A stretch of 5,305 bases of DNA. Origin: an uncultured Curtobacterium sp. (lineage in GTDB: Bacteria > Actinomycetota > Actinomycetes > Actinomycetales > Microbacteriaceae). The translations under genes were made by a program, and so were the position numbers. Every line of letters starts with the position of its first letter. Within the stretch, counting starts at the first letter, position 1. Shown in pieces: positions 1 to 5,301 of this stretch. The DNA is taken from contig CAJYIG010000383.1 of NCBI GenBank assembly GCA_913774725.1, positions 1 through 5,305 on the forward strand, in the 5' to 3' direction. A model generated the notes under the pieces. The model did no database searches. It saw nothing but the letters and a program-made list of their open reading frames with translations, and was not told the origin of the DNA.

Positions 1-531
1 CGCGACGCCCGCGTCCGGCGGCGCCGCGTCGTACGCGAGCACGATCCCGCCGAACCCGCACCCCGCCACCGCGGCCGTCACGACCCCGACCGCGGTCACC
101 CGCGCTCCCGAGGTGTCCCGCACGGCCGCGACCAGCACGACCGCGACCACCGCCACCACGAGCGCGACCGATGCGGCGAGCGACAGCACCATGCCGCCGA
201 GCAGTGCGACCGCGACCGGGGTGACCGCGGCGAACACCGCGGTCAGCGGGGACAGCACGCTCATCGGCCCGACGGCCAGCGCGCGGTACAGCAGCAGCAC
301 CGCCACGGACCCCGAGACGCCCGCGGCGACACCGGCTGCGACGGCCGCGCCGGAGAAGGCCACCCCGACGACCGGCACGCCGAGCACCAGCGGGAGCAGC
401 CCGACCGCCGCCGCGGCGGCCGCGACGGTGACGGCCCGGACCCGGCGGGCGGCGAGGCCACCGAGGAAGTCGGCCGCCCCGTACACGACCGCGCCGGTCA
501 GGCCGAGCAGGACGGAGAGCACGGCTCCCAT
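1..531 (-). CDS. DMT/EamA-family membrane transporter, C-terminus cut by window edge
   Basis: This minus-strand frame is open from an ATG at 531-529 to the left edge, giving 177 residues with no stop. The product is almost entirely hydrophobic, with about six predicted membrane helices (roughly residues 3-20, 34-58, 62-82, 92-113, 116-137, 145-167). Near the N-terminus is YGAADFLGGLAARR (residues 17-30), a signature I know from actinobacterial drug/metabolite transporter proteins, and residues 155-176 (AGCGFGGIVLAYDAAPPDAG) resemble the start of the second EamA repeat. Family members have about 280-300 residues and ten helices, so roughly 60% is present. The role would be export or exchange of a small molecule across the cytoplasmic membrane; the substrate cannot be inferred. 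The start is uncertain: only a weak AGG abuts the ATG, and a GTG three codons later (522-520) has GGGAG just before it. The gene diverges from the CPBP gene at 558, so its promoter probably lies inside that coding region. Confidence 0.85.
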   Translation of the reverse strand, partial: MGAVLSVLLGLTGAVVYGAADFLGGLAARRVRAVTVAAAAAAVGLLPLVLGVPVVGVAFSGAAVAAGVAAGVSGSVAVLLLYRALAVGPMSVLSPLTAVFAAVTPVAVALLGGMVLSLAASVALVVAVVAVVLVAAVRDTSGARVTAVGVVTAAVAGCGFGGIVLAYDAAPPDAGVA

Positions 532-545
532 CCTGCCCGGCCCGG

Positions 546-551
546 TACCCT
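546..551 (+). promoter_or_regulatory. -10 box (TACCCT) of a probable leaderless promoter for the CPBP gene
   Basis: TACCCT fits the actinobacterial TANNNT -10 pattern and ends six bases before the GTG at 558. This puts the expected transcription start at the first base of the start codon. There is no Shine-Dalgarno sequence before the GTG, as expected for a leaderless mRNA. I see no convincing -35 element; that region falls inside the first codons of the divergent transporter gene. Confidence 0.6.
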
Positions 552-557
552 GCGCGG

Positions 558-1688
558 GTGAGCGTTCCCTACCACCGCCTGCCCCGCGTCGATGCCCGTT
601 GGCGCTGGTGGCGTCCGCTCGTCGCGCTCGCGTTCCTGGTCGGGTACTACATCGCCACCCAGGTGGTGCTGACGATCGCGTACATCGGGTCGATCGGTGC
701 GACGCAGGGCGCCGCGGGGTTGACGAGCTTCCAGGACGACCTGACGAGCGGTGCGCTCGACCCCACCGACCCGCTCACCCTGTCGCTGACCCTGCTCTCC
801 CTGGTGGTGCTGCTGCCCGGTGTCCTGCTCGCGGTGAAGATCGCCCGGATCGGGCCTGCGGGCATCCTGTCCTCGACGCGCTTCCGGGTGCGCTGGCGCT
901 GGACGCTGTGGTGCCTGCTCCCGACGATCGTCATCGCGATCCCGATGTTCCTGCTGCAGACGTGGGGGATGTTTTCGTTCGACGGCGGCTTCGGCTGGGA
1001 CCACGACGCGATCGGGCAGTCGACCGTCTCGCCCGCCACCCTGACGTTCACGATCGTGATGGTCCTGGTGCTCGTCCCGTTCCAGGGCGCCGCCGAGGAG
1101 TACGTCTTCCGCGGGTTCCTCATCCAGACGATCGCGTCGTGGATCCCGGTCCGGGTCGTCGGCGTCGTCATCGCCGTCGCGGTCTCGACCGTGGTGTTCG
1201 CCGCGGGGCACATCGCGAACGGCTACAACGTGTGGGGCATCCTCGACGTCGGCTCGTTCGGCCTGATCGCCGCGATCATCGTCCTGCGCACCGGCGGCAT
1301 GGAGGCCACCGTCCTGCAGCACGCCTTCAACAACATCATGATCTTCGTGCTGCAGGCGCCCGGGTGGTCGAAGATCGACCTCGACTCCTCGAACAGCACG
1401 CCGGAGAGCTTCGTCTTCTCGTTCGCGACGTCGCTCGTCTTCTGGGGCCTGATCGAGCTCCTCGCGTCGTGGCGGAAGCTCGATCGTCGCTTCCCGGGAC
1501 ACGAGGCACCCCGTTTCCGCGGTCCGGTCCCGGTCTGGGCAGGGGGTCGGCAGTGGACCCGGCCGGGAGGCACGGGCTGGGCGGTCACGCCGGCTCGCGG
1601 TCCCGAGACGGACCGGACGACGACCGTGGCCGGTGCGTCCGCCGCTGCGCCTGTGGACGAGGCGGTGGGTGTCGCCCCGCGCTCGTAG
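558..1688 (+). CDS. CPBP-family intramembrane glutamic endopeptidase-like protein
   Basis: The 376-residue product is a polytopic membrane protein with about eight hydrophobic segments (near residues 20-45, 74-95, 115-135, 163-178, 197-216, 230-245, 250-267, 285-303). It carries the Abi/CPBP (Rce1-like) motifs in order: EExxxR as E180-E181-YVF-R185, FxxxH as F214 to H218, and HxxxN as H255 to N259. In this family the paired glutamates and the histidines form the membrane-embedded active site, so the protein is probably catalytically competent. Family roles include processing of peptides or prenylated proteins and bacteriocin self-immunity; the substrate here is unknown. The N-terminus is Arg/Trp-rich (WRWWRP at 15-20). 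The last ~65 residues are a polar, Pro/Arg/Thr-rich tail with no recognisable domain. The GTG start is chosen because a -10 box sits six bases upstream and the frame opens directly into the first helix. The gene ends nine bases before recQ. Confidence 0.88.
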   Translation: MSVPYHRLPRVDARWRWWRPLVALAFLVGYYIATQVVLTIAYIGSIGATQGAAGLTSFQDDLTSGALDPTDPLTLSLTLLSLVVLLPGVLLAVKIARIGPAGILSSTRFRVRWRWTLWCLLPTIVIAIPMFLLQTWGMFSFDGGFGWDHDAIGQSTVSPATLTFTIVMVLVLVPFQGAAEEYVFRGFLIQTIASWIPVRVVGVVIAVAVSTVVFAAGHIANGYNVWGILDVGSFGLIAAIIVLRTGGMEATVLQHAFNNIMIFVLQAPGWSKIDLDSSNSTPESFVFSFATSLVFWGLIELLASWRKLDRRFPGHEAPRFRGPVPVWAGGRQWTRPGGTGWAVTPARGPETDRTTTVAGASAAAPVDEAVGVAPRS

Positions 1689-1691
1689 GCT
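1686..1691 (+). promoter_or_regulatory. -10 box (TAGGCT) of a probable leaderless recQ promoter
   Basis: TAGGCT matches TANNNT and ends six bases before the recQ ATG at 1698, the same geometry as at the CPBP gene. Its first three bases are the TAG stop codon (1686-1688) of the CPBP gene. There is no purine-rich Shine-Dalgarno in the nine-base gap, which supports leaderless initiation. No good -35 hexamer stands at 16-18 bp; a TGGACG at 1654-1659 is too far upstream. Confidence 0.6.
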
Positions 1692-1697
1692 GGGTGC

Positions 1698-3536
1698 ATG
1701 AGCACGACGACCACGACCTCGCCGTCGCGGGCTGCCGCGCTCGACGTCCTGCACCGTGTGTGGGGCTACGACGCCTTCCGCGGGCAGCAGGCCGCGATCA
1801 TCGACCAGGTGGTGTCGGGCGGCGACGCGCTCGTGCTCATGCCGACCGGTGGCGGCAAGTCGCTCTGCTACCAGGTGCCCGCGCTCGTCCGCGACGGCGT
1901 CGGGGTGGTCGTGTCGCCGCTCATCGCCCTCATGCAGGACCAGGTCGATGCCCTCGCCGCGAACGGCGTGCGCGCCGCCTTCCTCAACTCCACACAGGGC
2001 CCCGACGAGCGTTCCCGGGTCGAGCGGGCGGTCGTCTCCGGCCAGGTCGACATGCTCTACCTCGCGCCCGAGCGGCTGCGGCTCGAGTCCACGCGCTCCC
2101 TGCTCGACCGCGCGCGCATCGCCCTGTTCGCCATCGACGAGGCACACTGCGTCGCCCAGTGGGGGCACGACTTCCGGCCGGACTACCTCGAGCTGAGCGT
2201 GCTGCACGAGCGGTGGCCGACGGTGCCGCGCATCGCCCTCACCGCGACGGCGACCCCGCAGACCCACCGCGAGATCTCCGGCCGACTCGGGCTCGACGAC
2301 GCCGCGCACTTCGTCGCTGACTTCGACCGGCCGAACATCCAGTACCGCATCGAGCCGAAGACCGGCGCGCTGCAGCAGCTCCTGACCTTCATCAAGACCG
2401 AGCACAGCGGGGACGCCGGCATCGTCTACTGCCTGTCGCGGAACTCGGTCGAGCGCACCGCGGCGGCGCTCGCCGACCAGGGGATCCCGGCGCTGCCGTA
2501 CCACGCCGGGCTCGACGCGAAGGTCCGCGAGCGCAACCAGTCGACCTTCCTGCGCGAGGACGGCGTCGTCATGGTCGCCACGATCGCGTTCGGCATGGGC
2601 ATCGACAAGCCCGACGTCCGGTTCGTGGCGCACCTCGACCTGCCGAAGTCGGTCGAGGGGTACTACCAGGAGACCGGCCGCGCGGGCCGCGACGGACTGC
2701 CGTCGACGGCCTGGCTCGCGTACGGGCTGAACGACGTCGTGCAGCAGCGCCGCATGATCGACCAGTCCGAGGGCGACGCGGCGCACCGGCGACAGCTCAG
2801 CGCCCACCTCGACGCCATGCTCGCGCTCTGCGAGACGATCGAGTGCCGCCGTGTCCGGTTGCTCGCGTACTTCGGGCAGGAGTCGACGGCGTGCGGCAAC
2901 TGCGACACGTGCATCGCGCCGCCCGAGCCGTGGGACGGCACGGTGCCCGCGCAGAAGTTCCTGTCGACGGTGGTGCGCCTCGAGCGTGAGCGCGGCCAGC
3001 GGTACGGCGTCGCGCACCTGGTGGACATCCTGGTCGGCAAGCAGTCGCCGCGCGTGCAGGAGCTCCGACACGACTCGCTCGCCACGTTCGGCATCGGCAA
3101 CGACCTGGGCGAGGGGGAGTGGCGCGCCGTCGCGCGGCAGCTGCTGGCGCAGGGCTACGCCGCGGTGTCCGGCGACGGCTTCGGCACGGTGGTCCTCAGC
3201 CCGACGAGCGCCGAGGTGCTGAGCGGCCGGACGCGCGTGCTGATGCGCCGTGACCCGGTCAAGGCCCCGCGGACCTCCCGAGCCCGACGCCAGGCGGTCA
3301 CGGACGTGCCGCAGGAGGCGATGGGGTTGTTCGAGGCGCTGCGTGCATGGCGTGCCGCGCAGGCCCGCGAGCAGGGGGTCCCGGCGTACGTGGTGTTCAA
3401 CGACGCGACGCTGCGCGGGATCGCCGCGGTGAAGCCCGCGGACGAGGACGCCCTGAGCGAGATCTCCGGCATCGGTGGGGCGAAGCTCGAGCGCTACGGA
3501 CGAGCCGTCCTCGACGTCGTCGCCGCGCACGGCTGA
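1698..3536 (+). CDS. recQ: ATP-dependent DNA helicase RecQ
   Basis: The 612-residue product is a complete RecQ, a 3'-to-5' superfamily 2 DNA helicase that unwinds forks, gaps and recombination intermediates in the cytoplasm. Visible motifs in order: motif 0 FRGQQ (27-31), Walker A MPTGGGKS (48-55, K54), Walker B DEAH (147-150) followed by the RecQ-specific aromatic-rich loop (151-163), motif III TATAT (182-186), motif V around AFGMGIDKPDVR (297-308), and motif VI QETGRAGRDG (324-333). The RecQ-Ct zinc site has four cysteines: C383, C399, C402 and C405. A winged-helix region follows (about 415-515), then a linker rich in Arg, and a C-terminal HRDC domain (about 538-612). Length is normal for bacterial RecQ (about 600 residues). 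The ATG at 1698 is the natural start, with motif 0 close behind. No key residue is missing. The gene seems separately transcribed from the box at 1686; nothing ties its neighbours to DNA repair. Confidence 0.97.
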   Translation: MSTTTTTSPSRAAALDVLHRVWGYDAFRGQQAAIIDQVVSGGDALVLMPTGGGKSLCYQVPALVRDGVGVVVSPLIALMQDQVDALAANGVRAAFLNSTQGPDERSRVERAVVSGQVDMLYLAPERLRLESTRSLLDRARIALFAIDEAHCVAQWGHDFRPDYLELSVLHERWPTVPRIALTATATPQTHREISGRLGLDDAAHFVADFDRPNIQYRIEPKTGALQQLLTFIKTEHSGDAGIVYCLSRNSVERTAAALADQGIPALPYHAGLDAKVRERNQSTFLREDGVVMVATIAFGMGIDKPDVRFVAHLDLPKSVEGYYQETGRAGRDGLPSTAWLAYGLNDVVQQRRMIDQSEGDAAHRRQLSAHLDAMLALCETIECRRVRLLAYFGQESTACGNCDTCIAPPEPWDGTVPAQKFLSTVVRLERERGQRYGVAHLVDILVGKQSPRVQELRHDSLATFGIGNDLGEGEWRAVARQLLAQGYAAVSGDGFGTVVLSPTSAEVLSGRTRVLMRRDPVKAPRTSRARRQAVTDVPQEAMGLFEALRAWRAAQAREQGVPAYVVFNDATLRGIAAVKPADEDALSEISGIGGAKLERYGRAVLDVVAAHG

Positions 3537-3538
3537 CC

Positions 3539-3558
3539 GCTCCCGCAGCGGGCGCCCG
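3539..3558. repeat. Small GC-rich inverted repeat just after recQ
   Basis: CCCG (3542-3545) and CGGG (3549-3552) form a short stem that overlaps the 10-bp palindrome CGGGCGCCCG (3549-3558). It begins three bases after the recQ stop. It might contribute to termination, but the stem is short and no T-run follows, so this is weak in a GC-rich background. Confidence 0.25.
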
Positions 3559-3576
3559 CGGCAGTCACCGCAGACG

Positions 3577-3594
3577 CATTCCGCAGTCGGAATG
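3577..3594. repeat. Perfect 7-bp inverted repeat upstream of plsC, candidate operator
   Basis: CATTCCG (3577-3583) and CGGAATG (3588-3594) are perfect inverted arms separated by CAGT. The repeat ends 19 bp before the proposed plsC -10 box and so overlaps the place where a -35 element would sit. That position is typical of an operator for a dimeric repressor such as a TetR-type protein. As RNA it could also form a small stem after recQ, but no T-run follows, which argues against a terminator. Confidence 0.45.
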
Positions 3595-3613
3595 TGGTCC
3601 CGACGGCGCTCAC

Positions 3614-3619
3614 TACACT
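3614..3619 (+). promoter_or_regulatory. -10 box (TACACT) for plsC
   Basis: TACACT fits TANNNT well. Transcription would start near 3626, leaving a leader of about 21 nt before the GTG at 3647. No consensus -35 is visible (AATGTG at 3591-3596 is at 17-bp spacing), so the promoter may be weak or dependent on an activator. Confidence 0.5.
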
Positions 3620-3635
3620 CGGAACCTCCCACGAC

Positions 3636-3642
3636 GAGGAGG
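3636..3642 (+). promoter_or_regulatory. Strong Shine-Dalgarno deciding the plsC GTG start
   Basis: GAGGAGG is a near-perfect ribosome binding site, four bases before the GTG at 3647. The in-frame ATG at 3677 has no such site, so the GTG is preferred. The GGAGG core (3638-3642) is complementary to CCTCC at 3625-3629, so the site could be masked in a five-base-pair hairpin. Confidence 0.75.
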
Positions 3643-3646
3643 CCCG

Positions 3647-4390
3647 GTGCCCGGTACGACGAAGTTCGCCACCACGATGAGCCGCGCGGTGGTGACACCG
3701 CTCGCGCGTCTCGTCTGGCGTCCGCGCATCGTCGGGCGGAAGAACGTCCCCAGGCACGGGCCGGTCATCCTCGCAAGCAACCACCGCTCGTTCATCGACT
3801 CCCCGGCGATCACGCTGATGGCGCCTCGCAAGGTGTCGTTCCTGGCGAAGCAGGAGTACTTCACCGGCACCGGGCTGCGCGGCGCGGTCTCGCGGGCGTT
3901 CTTCGGCGGCATCGGTGCCATCGGCGTCGAACGCGGGGCCGGAGCGGCGGCGCAGCACGCCCTCGACCTCGGGCTCGAGCGACTGCAGGCGGGCGAAGCC
4001 TTCGCGATCTACCCGGAGGGCACCCGGTCCCTCGACGGTCGGCTCTACCGGGGTCGGACCGGCGTGGCGTGGCTGGCGTTGACGAGCGGGGCACCGGTCG
4101 TGCCGGTCGCGCTCACCGGCACGGAGGACGTGCAGCCCGTCGGGTCACGGCTGCCGAGGCTGGCCCGCGTCACCATCGAGTTCGGTGCGCCGATGGACCT
4201 GTCCCACTTCGGCGAGGCATCGTCCGGACGGGCCCGGCGACACGCGACGGACGCCGTGATGGAGGCGATCCAGGCGCTCAGCGGGCAGGAGCCCGCGAAC
4301 GCCTACAACAACCCGCCGTCGACGATCGTCGAGCGGGTGAAGCAGGTGCTCCGGCGTGACGACCCGACACAGGCGGTCGAACCGGACTGA
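3647..4390 (+). CDS. plsC: 1-acyl-sn-glycerol-3-phosphate acyltransferase (PlsC/LPLAT family)
   Basis: The 247-residue product is a lysophospholipid acyltransferase-type enzyme. It is predicted to transfer a fatty acyl group to lysophosphatidic acid, giving phosphatidic acid for membrane phospholipid synthesis at the inner face of the membrane. Conserved blocks appear in order: block I as SNHRSFID with catalytic H46 and D51; block II within FFGGIGAIGVERG (85-97), with the phosphate-binding-type R96; block III as YPEGTRS (122-128); and block IV as GAPVVPVALTG (148-158). Length is usual for the family. The first ~20 residues may touch the membrane, but no strong transmembrane helix is visible. 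The C-terminal ~35 residues are polar and lack a known domain. The GTG start rests on the adjacent GAGGAGG. Actinobacteria often carry several paralogues, so the exact acceptor is uncertain; a related acyl acceptor is possible. It lies 110 bp after recQ, with its own promoter signals. Confidence 0.92.
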   Translation: MPGTTKFATTMSRAVVTPLARLVWRPRIVGRKNVPRHGPVILASNHRSFIDSPAITLMAPRKVSFLAKQEYFTGTGLRGAVSRAFFGGIGAIGVERGAGAAAQHALDLGLERLQAGEAFAIYPEGTRSLDGRLYRGRTGVAWLALTSGAPVVPVALTGTEDVQPVGSRLPRLARVTIEFGAPMDLSHFGEASSGRARRHATDAVMEAIQALSGQEPANAYNNPPSTIVERVKQVLRRDDPTQAVEPD

Positions 4391-4404
4391 TCTCACACGC
4401 GCTA

Positions 4405-4433
4405 TTGCACATTCTGCATATCAGTGGTTGAAT
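4405..4433 (+). promoter_or_regulatory. Promoter in an AT-rich island, for the hypothetical gene at 4509
   Basis: TTGCAC (4405-4410) and TTGAAT (4428-4433) are separated by exactly 17 bp. They match TTGACA and TATAAT at three and four of six positions. They lie in an AT-rich island: 4403-4433 has 11 G/C in 31 bases, in an otherwise very GC-rich window. Transcription would start near 4440. Two TGCA tetramers (4406-4409, 4415-4418) lie in the island and could be part of a regulator site. Confidence 0.55.
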
Positions 4434-4436
4434 CGT

Positions 4437-4462
4437 GCTCGTGCCCGAGGCACGAGCCTCGG
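4437..4462 (+). promoter_or_regulatory. Two overlapping, mutually exclusive hairpins at the start of the leader
   Basis: GCTCGTGCC (4437-4445) and GGCACGAGC (4449-4457) are perfect 9-bp arms with a CGA loop. CCGAGGC (4445-4451) and GCCTCGG (4456-4462) are perfect 7-bp arms with an ACGA loop. The two stems compete for 4445-4457, so only one can form at a time. The predicted transcription start (about 4440) falls within the first left arm, so the exact start would decide which fold is possible. The element could instead act as a DNA operator over the start site. I recognise no known riboswitch class. Confidence 0.5.
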
Positions 4463-4494
4463 ACCGCCCAGGACGGACCGATCCACCACTGACC

Positions 4495-4500
4495 GGAAGG
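4495..4500 (+). promoter_or_regulatory. Ribosome binding site deciding the start at 4509
   Basis: GGAAGG lies eight bases before the ATG at 4509, good spacing for translation initiation. It supports this ATG over the upstream in-frame ATG at 4356, which lies inside plsC. Confidence 0.65.
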
Positions 4501-4508
4501 CAAGCAGC

Positions 4509-4964
4509 ATGTCCTCCACGCCCCTCTTCGACTCGATCTCGCAGCGCGCGCACCACGGTGCCGCGGCAGCCTCGGCAGCGGCCCGAGCCGAGACGCCGTC
4601 GCACGGCCAGACCCCGATGCAGCCCCCCGCGGTGGAACAGTCGTCGCGGTCCCGGATGACCCCGCCGGCCCCCGCAGCGGCCGTCTCGGTGACCGCCGCA
4701 CGGACCCGGGTCGTCCCCGCGCCCACCTCGCCGCTGACCGCCCCGGTGCCCCCGATGCGCTCCGCCCTCGTGCCGGCCGCCCTGGTCGCCGCCATCGACG
4801 AGATCCCGCAGCGGGTCGGTTCCGCGCTCCCGAACGAGGTCGTCGTGACGCCCGACCAGCTCGCCCTGGTCGAGGCGGTGACGGACGCGATCACCCGCGC
4901 GGTGGTCGATGCCGTCGTCTGCGAGCTCGAGCGGATCACCCGCGACGGCGTGGTCCGCGGCTGA
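4509..4964 (+). CDS. Hypothetical protein, Pro/Ala-rich N-terminus with helical C-terminus
   Basis: I do not recognise this 151-residue protein. Residues 1-17 (beginning MSSTPLFDSISQRAHH) could form a short helix. Residues 18-85 are rich in Ala, Pro, Ser, Thr and Arg and look disordered. Residues 86-151 look folded and mostly helical, with a segment of alternating hydrophobic and acidic residues (TPDQLALVEAVTDAITRAVV, 114-133) and a single Cys (C138). There is no signal peptide and no clear membrane helix, so it is probably cytoplasmic. Coding evidence is a ribosome binding site at proper spacing, an own promoter with structured leader, strong G/C bias at third codon positions, and a frame that closes with TGA. 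It lies 118 bp after plsC. The amphipathic C-terminus may mediate oligomerisation or partner binding, but this is inference only. Confidence 0.75.
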   Translation: MSSTPLFDSISQRAHHGAAAASAAARAETPSHGQTPMQPPAVEQSSRSRMTPPAPAAAVSVTAARTRVVPAPTSPLTAPVPPMRSALVPAALVAAIDEIPQRVGSALPNEVVVTPDQLALVEAVTDAITRAVVDAVVCELERITRDGVVRG

Positions 4965-5040
4965 GTCGGCGGACACCGACGGCACCGGCGGAGGACGTCG
5001 GAGCGACGGAACGCCCGATCACGACGCGACCCGGCGCGAC

Positions 5041-5150
5041 ACGACCTCCGTCACGGTACGACCACCGACCCGACCTCCGTCACGACACGACCACCGACAC
5101 GACCACCGACACGACACGACCCCCGACACGATGACCCCGACCGACAGCGC
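5041..5150 (+). promoter_or_regulatory. C-rich, G-poor tract, candidate Rho-utilisation region
   Basis: These 110 bases contain 53 C, 22 G, 29 A and 6 T, a strong C-over-G skew in a window where both are usually similar. In RNA from the plus strand this would be a C-rich and weakly structured segment, the kind of 'bubble' Rho factor binds. It begins 77 bases after the stop of the hypothetical gene, where a Rho-dependent terminator would be expected, and no intrinsic terminator lies between. The function is inferred. Confidence 0.35.
5042..5111 (+). repeat. Short tandem repeats: 29-bp unit twice, then a 12-bp unit twice
   Basis: Bases 5042-5070 and 5071-5099 are tandem copies of a 29-bp unit beginning CGACCTCCGTCACG, identical at 26 of 29 positions. 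The 12-mer CGACCACCGACA then occurs twice in tandem (5088-5099, 5100-5111). Degenerate CGACAC-like units continue to about 5148. The array looks like local slippage or duplication, not a CRISPR or an insertion-sequence end. Confidence 0.7.
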
Positions 5151-5264
5151 TCGCGTCGCGACCGCGACACAACCCTCAGCGACATCGCCGATCCGCCCCC
5201 GCGGAGCGGCCCGCCGGGCGGCGAACGCCTCCGTCGCACGGCCCGTCGGCGTCGGCCACCAGAC

Positions 5265-5301
5265 CACCGGGGCGGCGGTCCCCCCTGCCGCCGCCCCGGT
5301 G
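5265..5301. terminator. Strong 14-bp hairpin at the right edge, probable terminator
   Basis: CACCGGGGCGGCGG (5265-5278) and CCGCCGCCCCGGTG (5288-5301) are perfect 14-bp inverted arms around a 9-base loop (TCCCCCCTG). This is the most stable hairpin I can see in the window. The window ends four bases later, so any plus-strand T-run cannot be judged; on the minus strand the following bases are not T-rich. It could end plus-strand transcription or serve a convergent gene to the right. Confidence 0.55.

Noticed and set aside
113..2320. A 735-codon plus-strand open frame through the transporter, CPBP gene and recQ
   Set aside because: It overlaps three genes in another frame or strand, and its product is low-complexity Ala/Thr- then Arg/Pro-rich. 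No initiation signal or domain supports it.
3347..3646. Upstream extension of plsC to an in-frame ATG inside recQ
   Set aside because: The extra 100 residues would be Arg/Gly/Ala-rich with no domain and would overlap recQ. GAGGAGG just before the GTG at 3647 marks the real start.
498..3698. A 1066-codon minus-strand open frame lying opposite the CPBP gene and recQ
   Set aside because: Its translation is Arg/Asp/Gly/His-rich with no recognisable domain, and it is antisense to two well-supported genes. Long antisense open frames are expected when third codon positions are nearly all G or C.
4356..4508. Upstream extension of the hypothetical protein to an ATG inside plsC
   Set aside because: It would cross the AT-rich promoter and the hairpins. 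The ATG at 4509 has a well-placed ribosome binding site.
5042..5111. Tandem repeats considered as a CRISPR array
   Set aside because: The units abut directly with no unique spacers, there are only two copies of each, and no cas gene is present.
5019..5267. An 82-codon minus-strand open frame in the right-hand gene-free stretch
   Set aside because: The repeated Cys-Arg-Trp-Ser run comes from the tandem DNA repeats, third-position G/C is lower than in the real genes, and I see no initiation signal.
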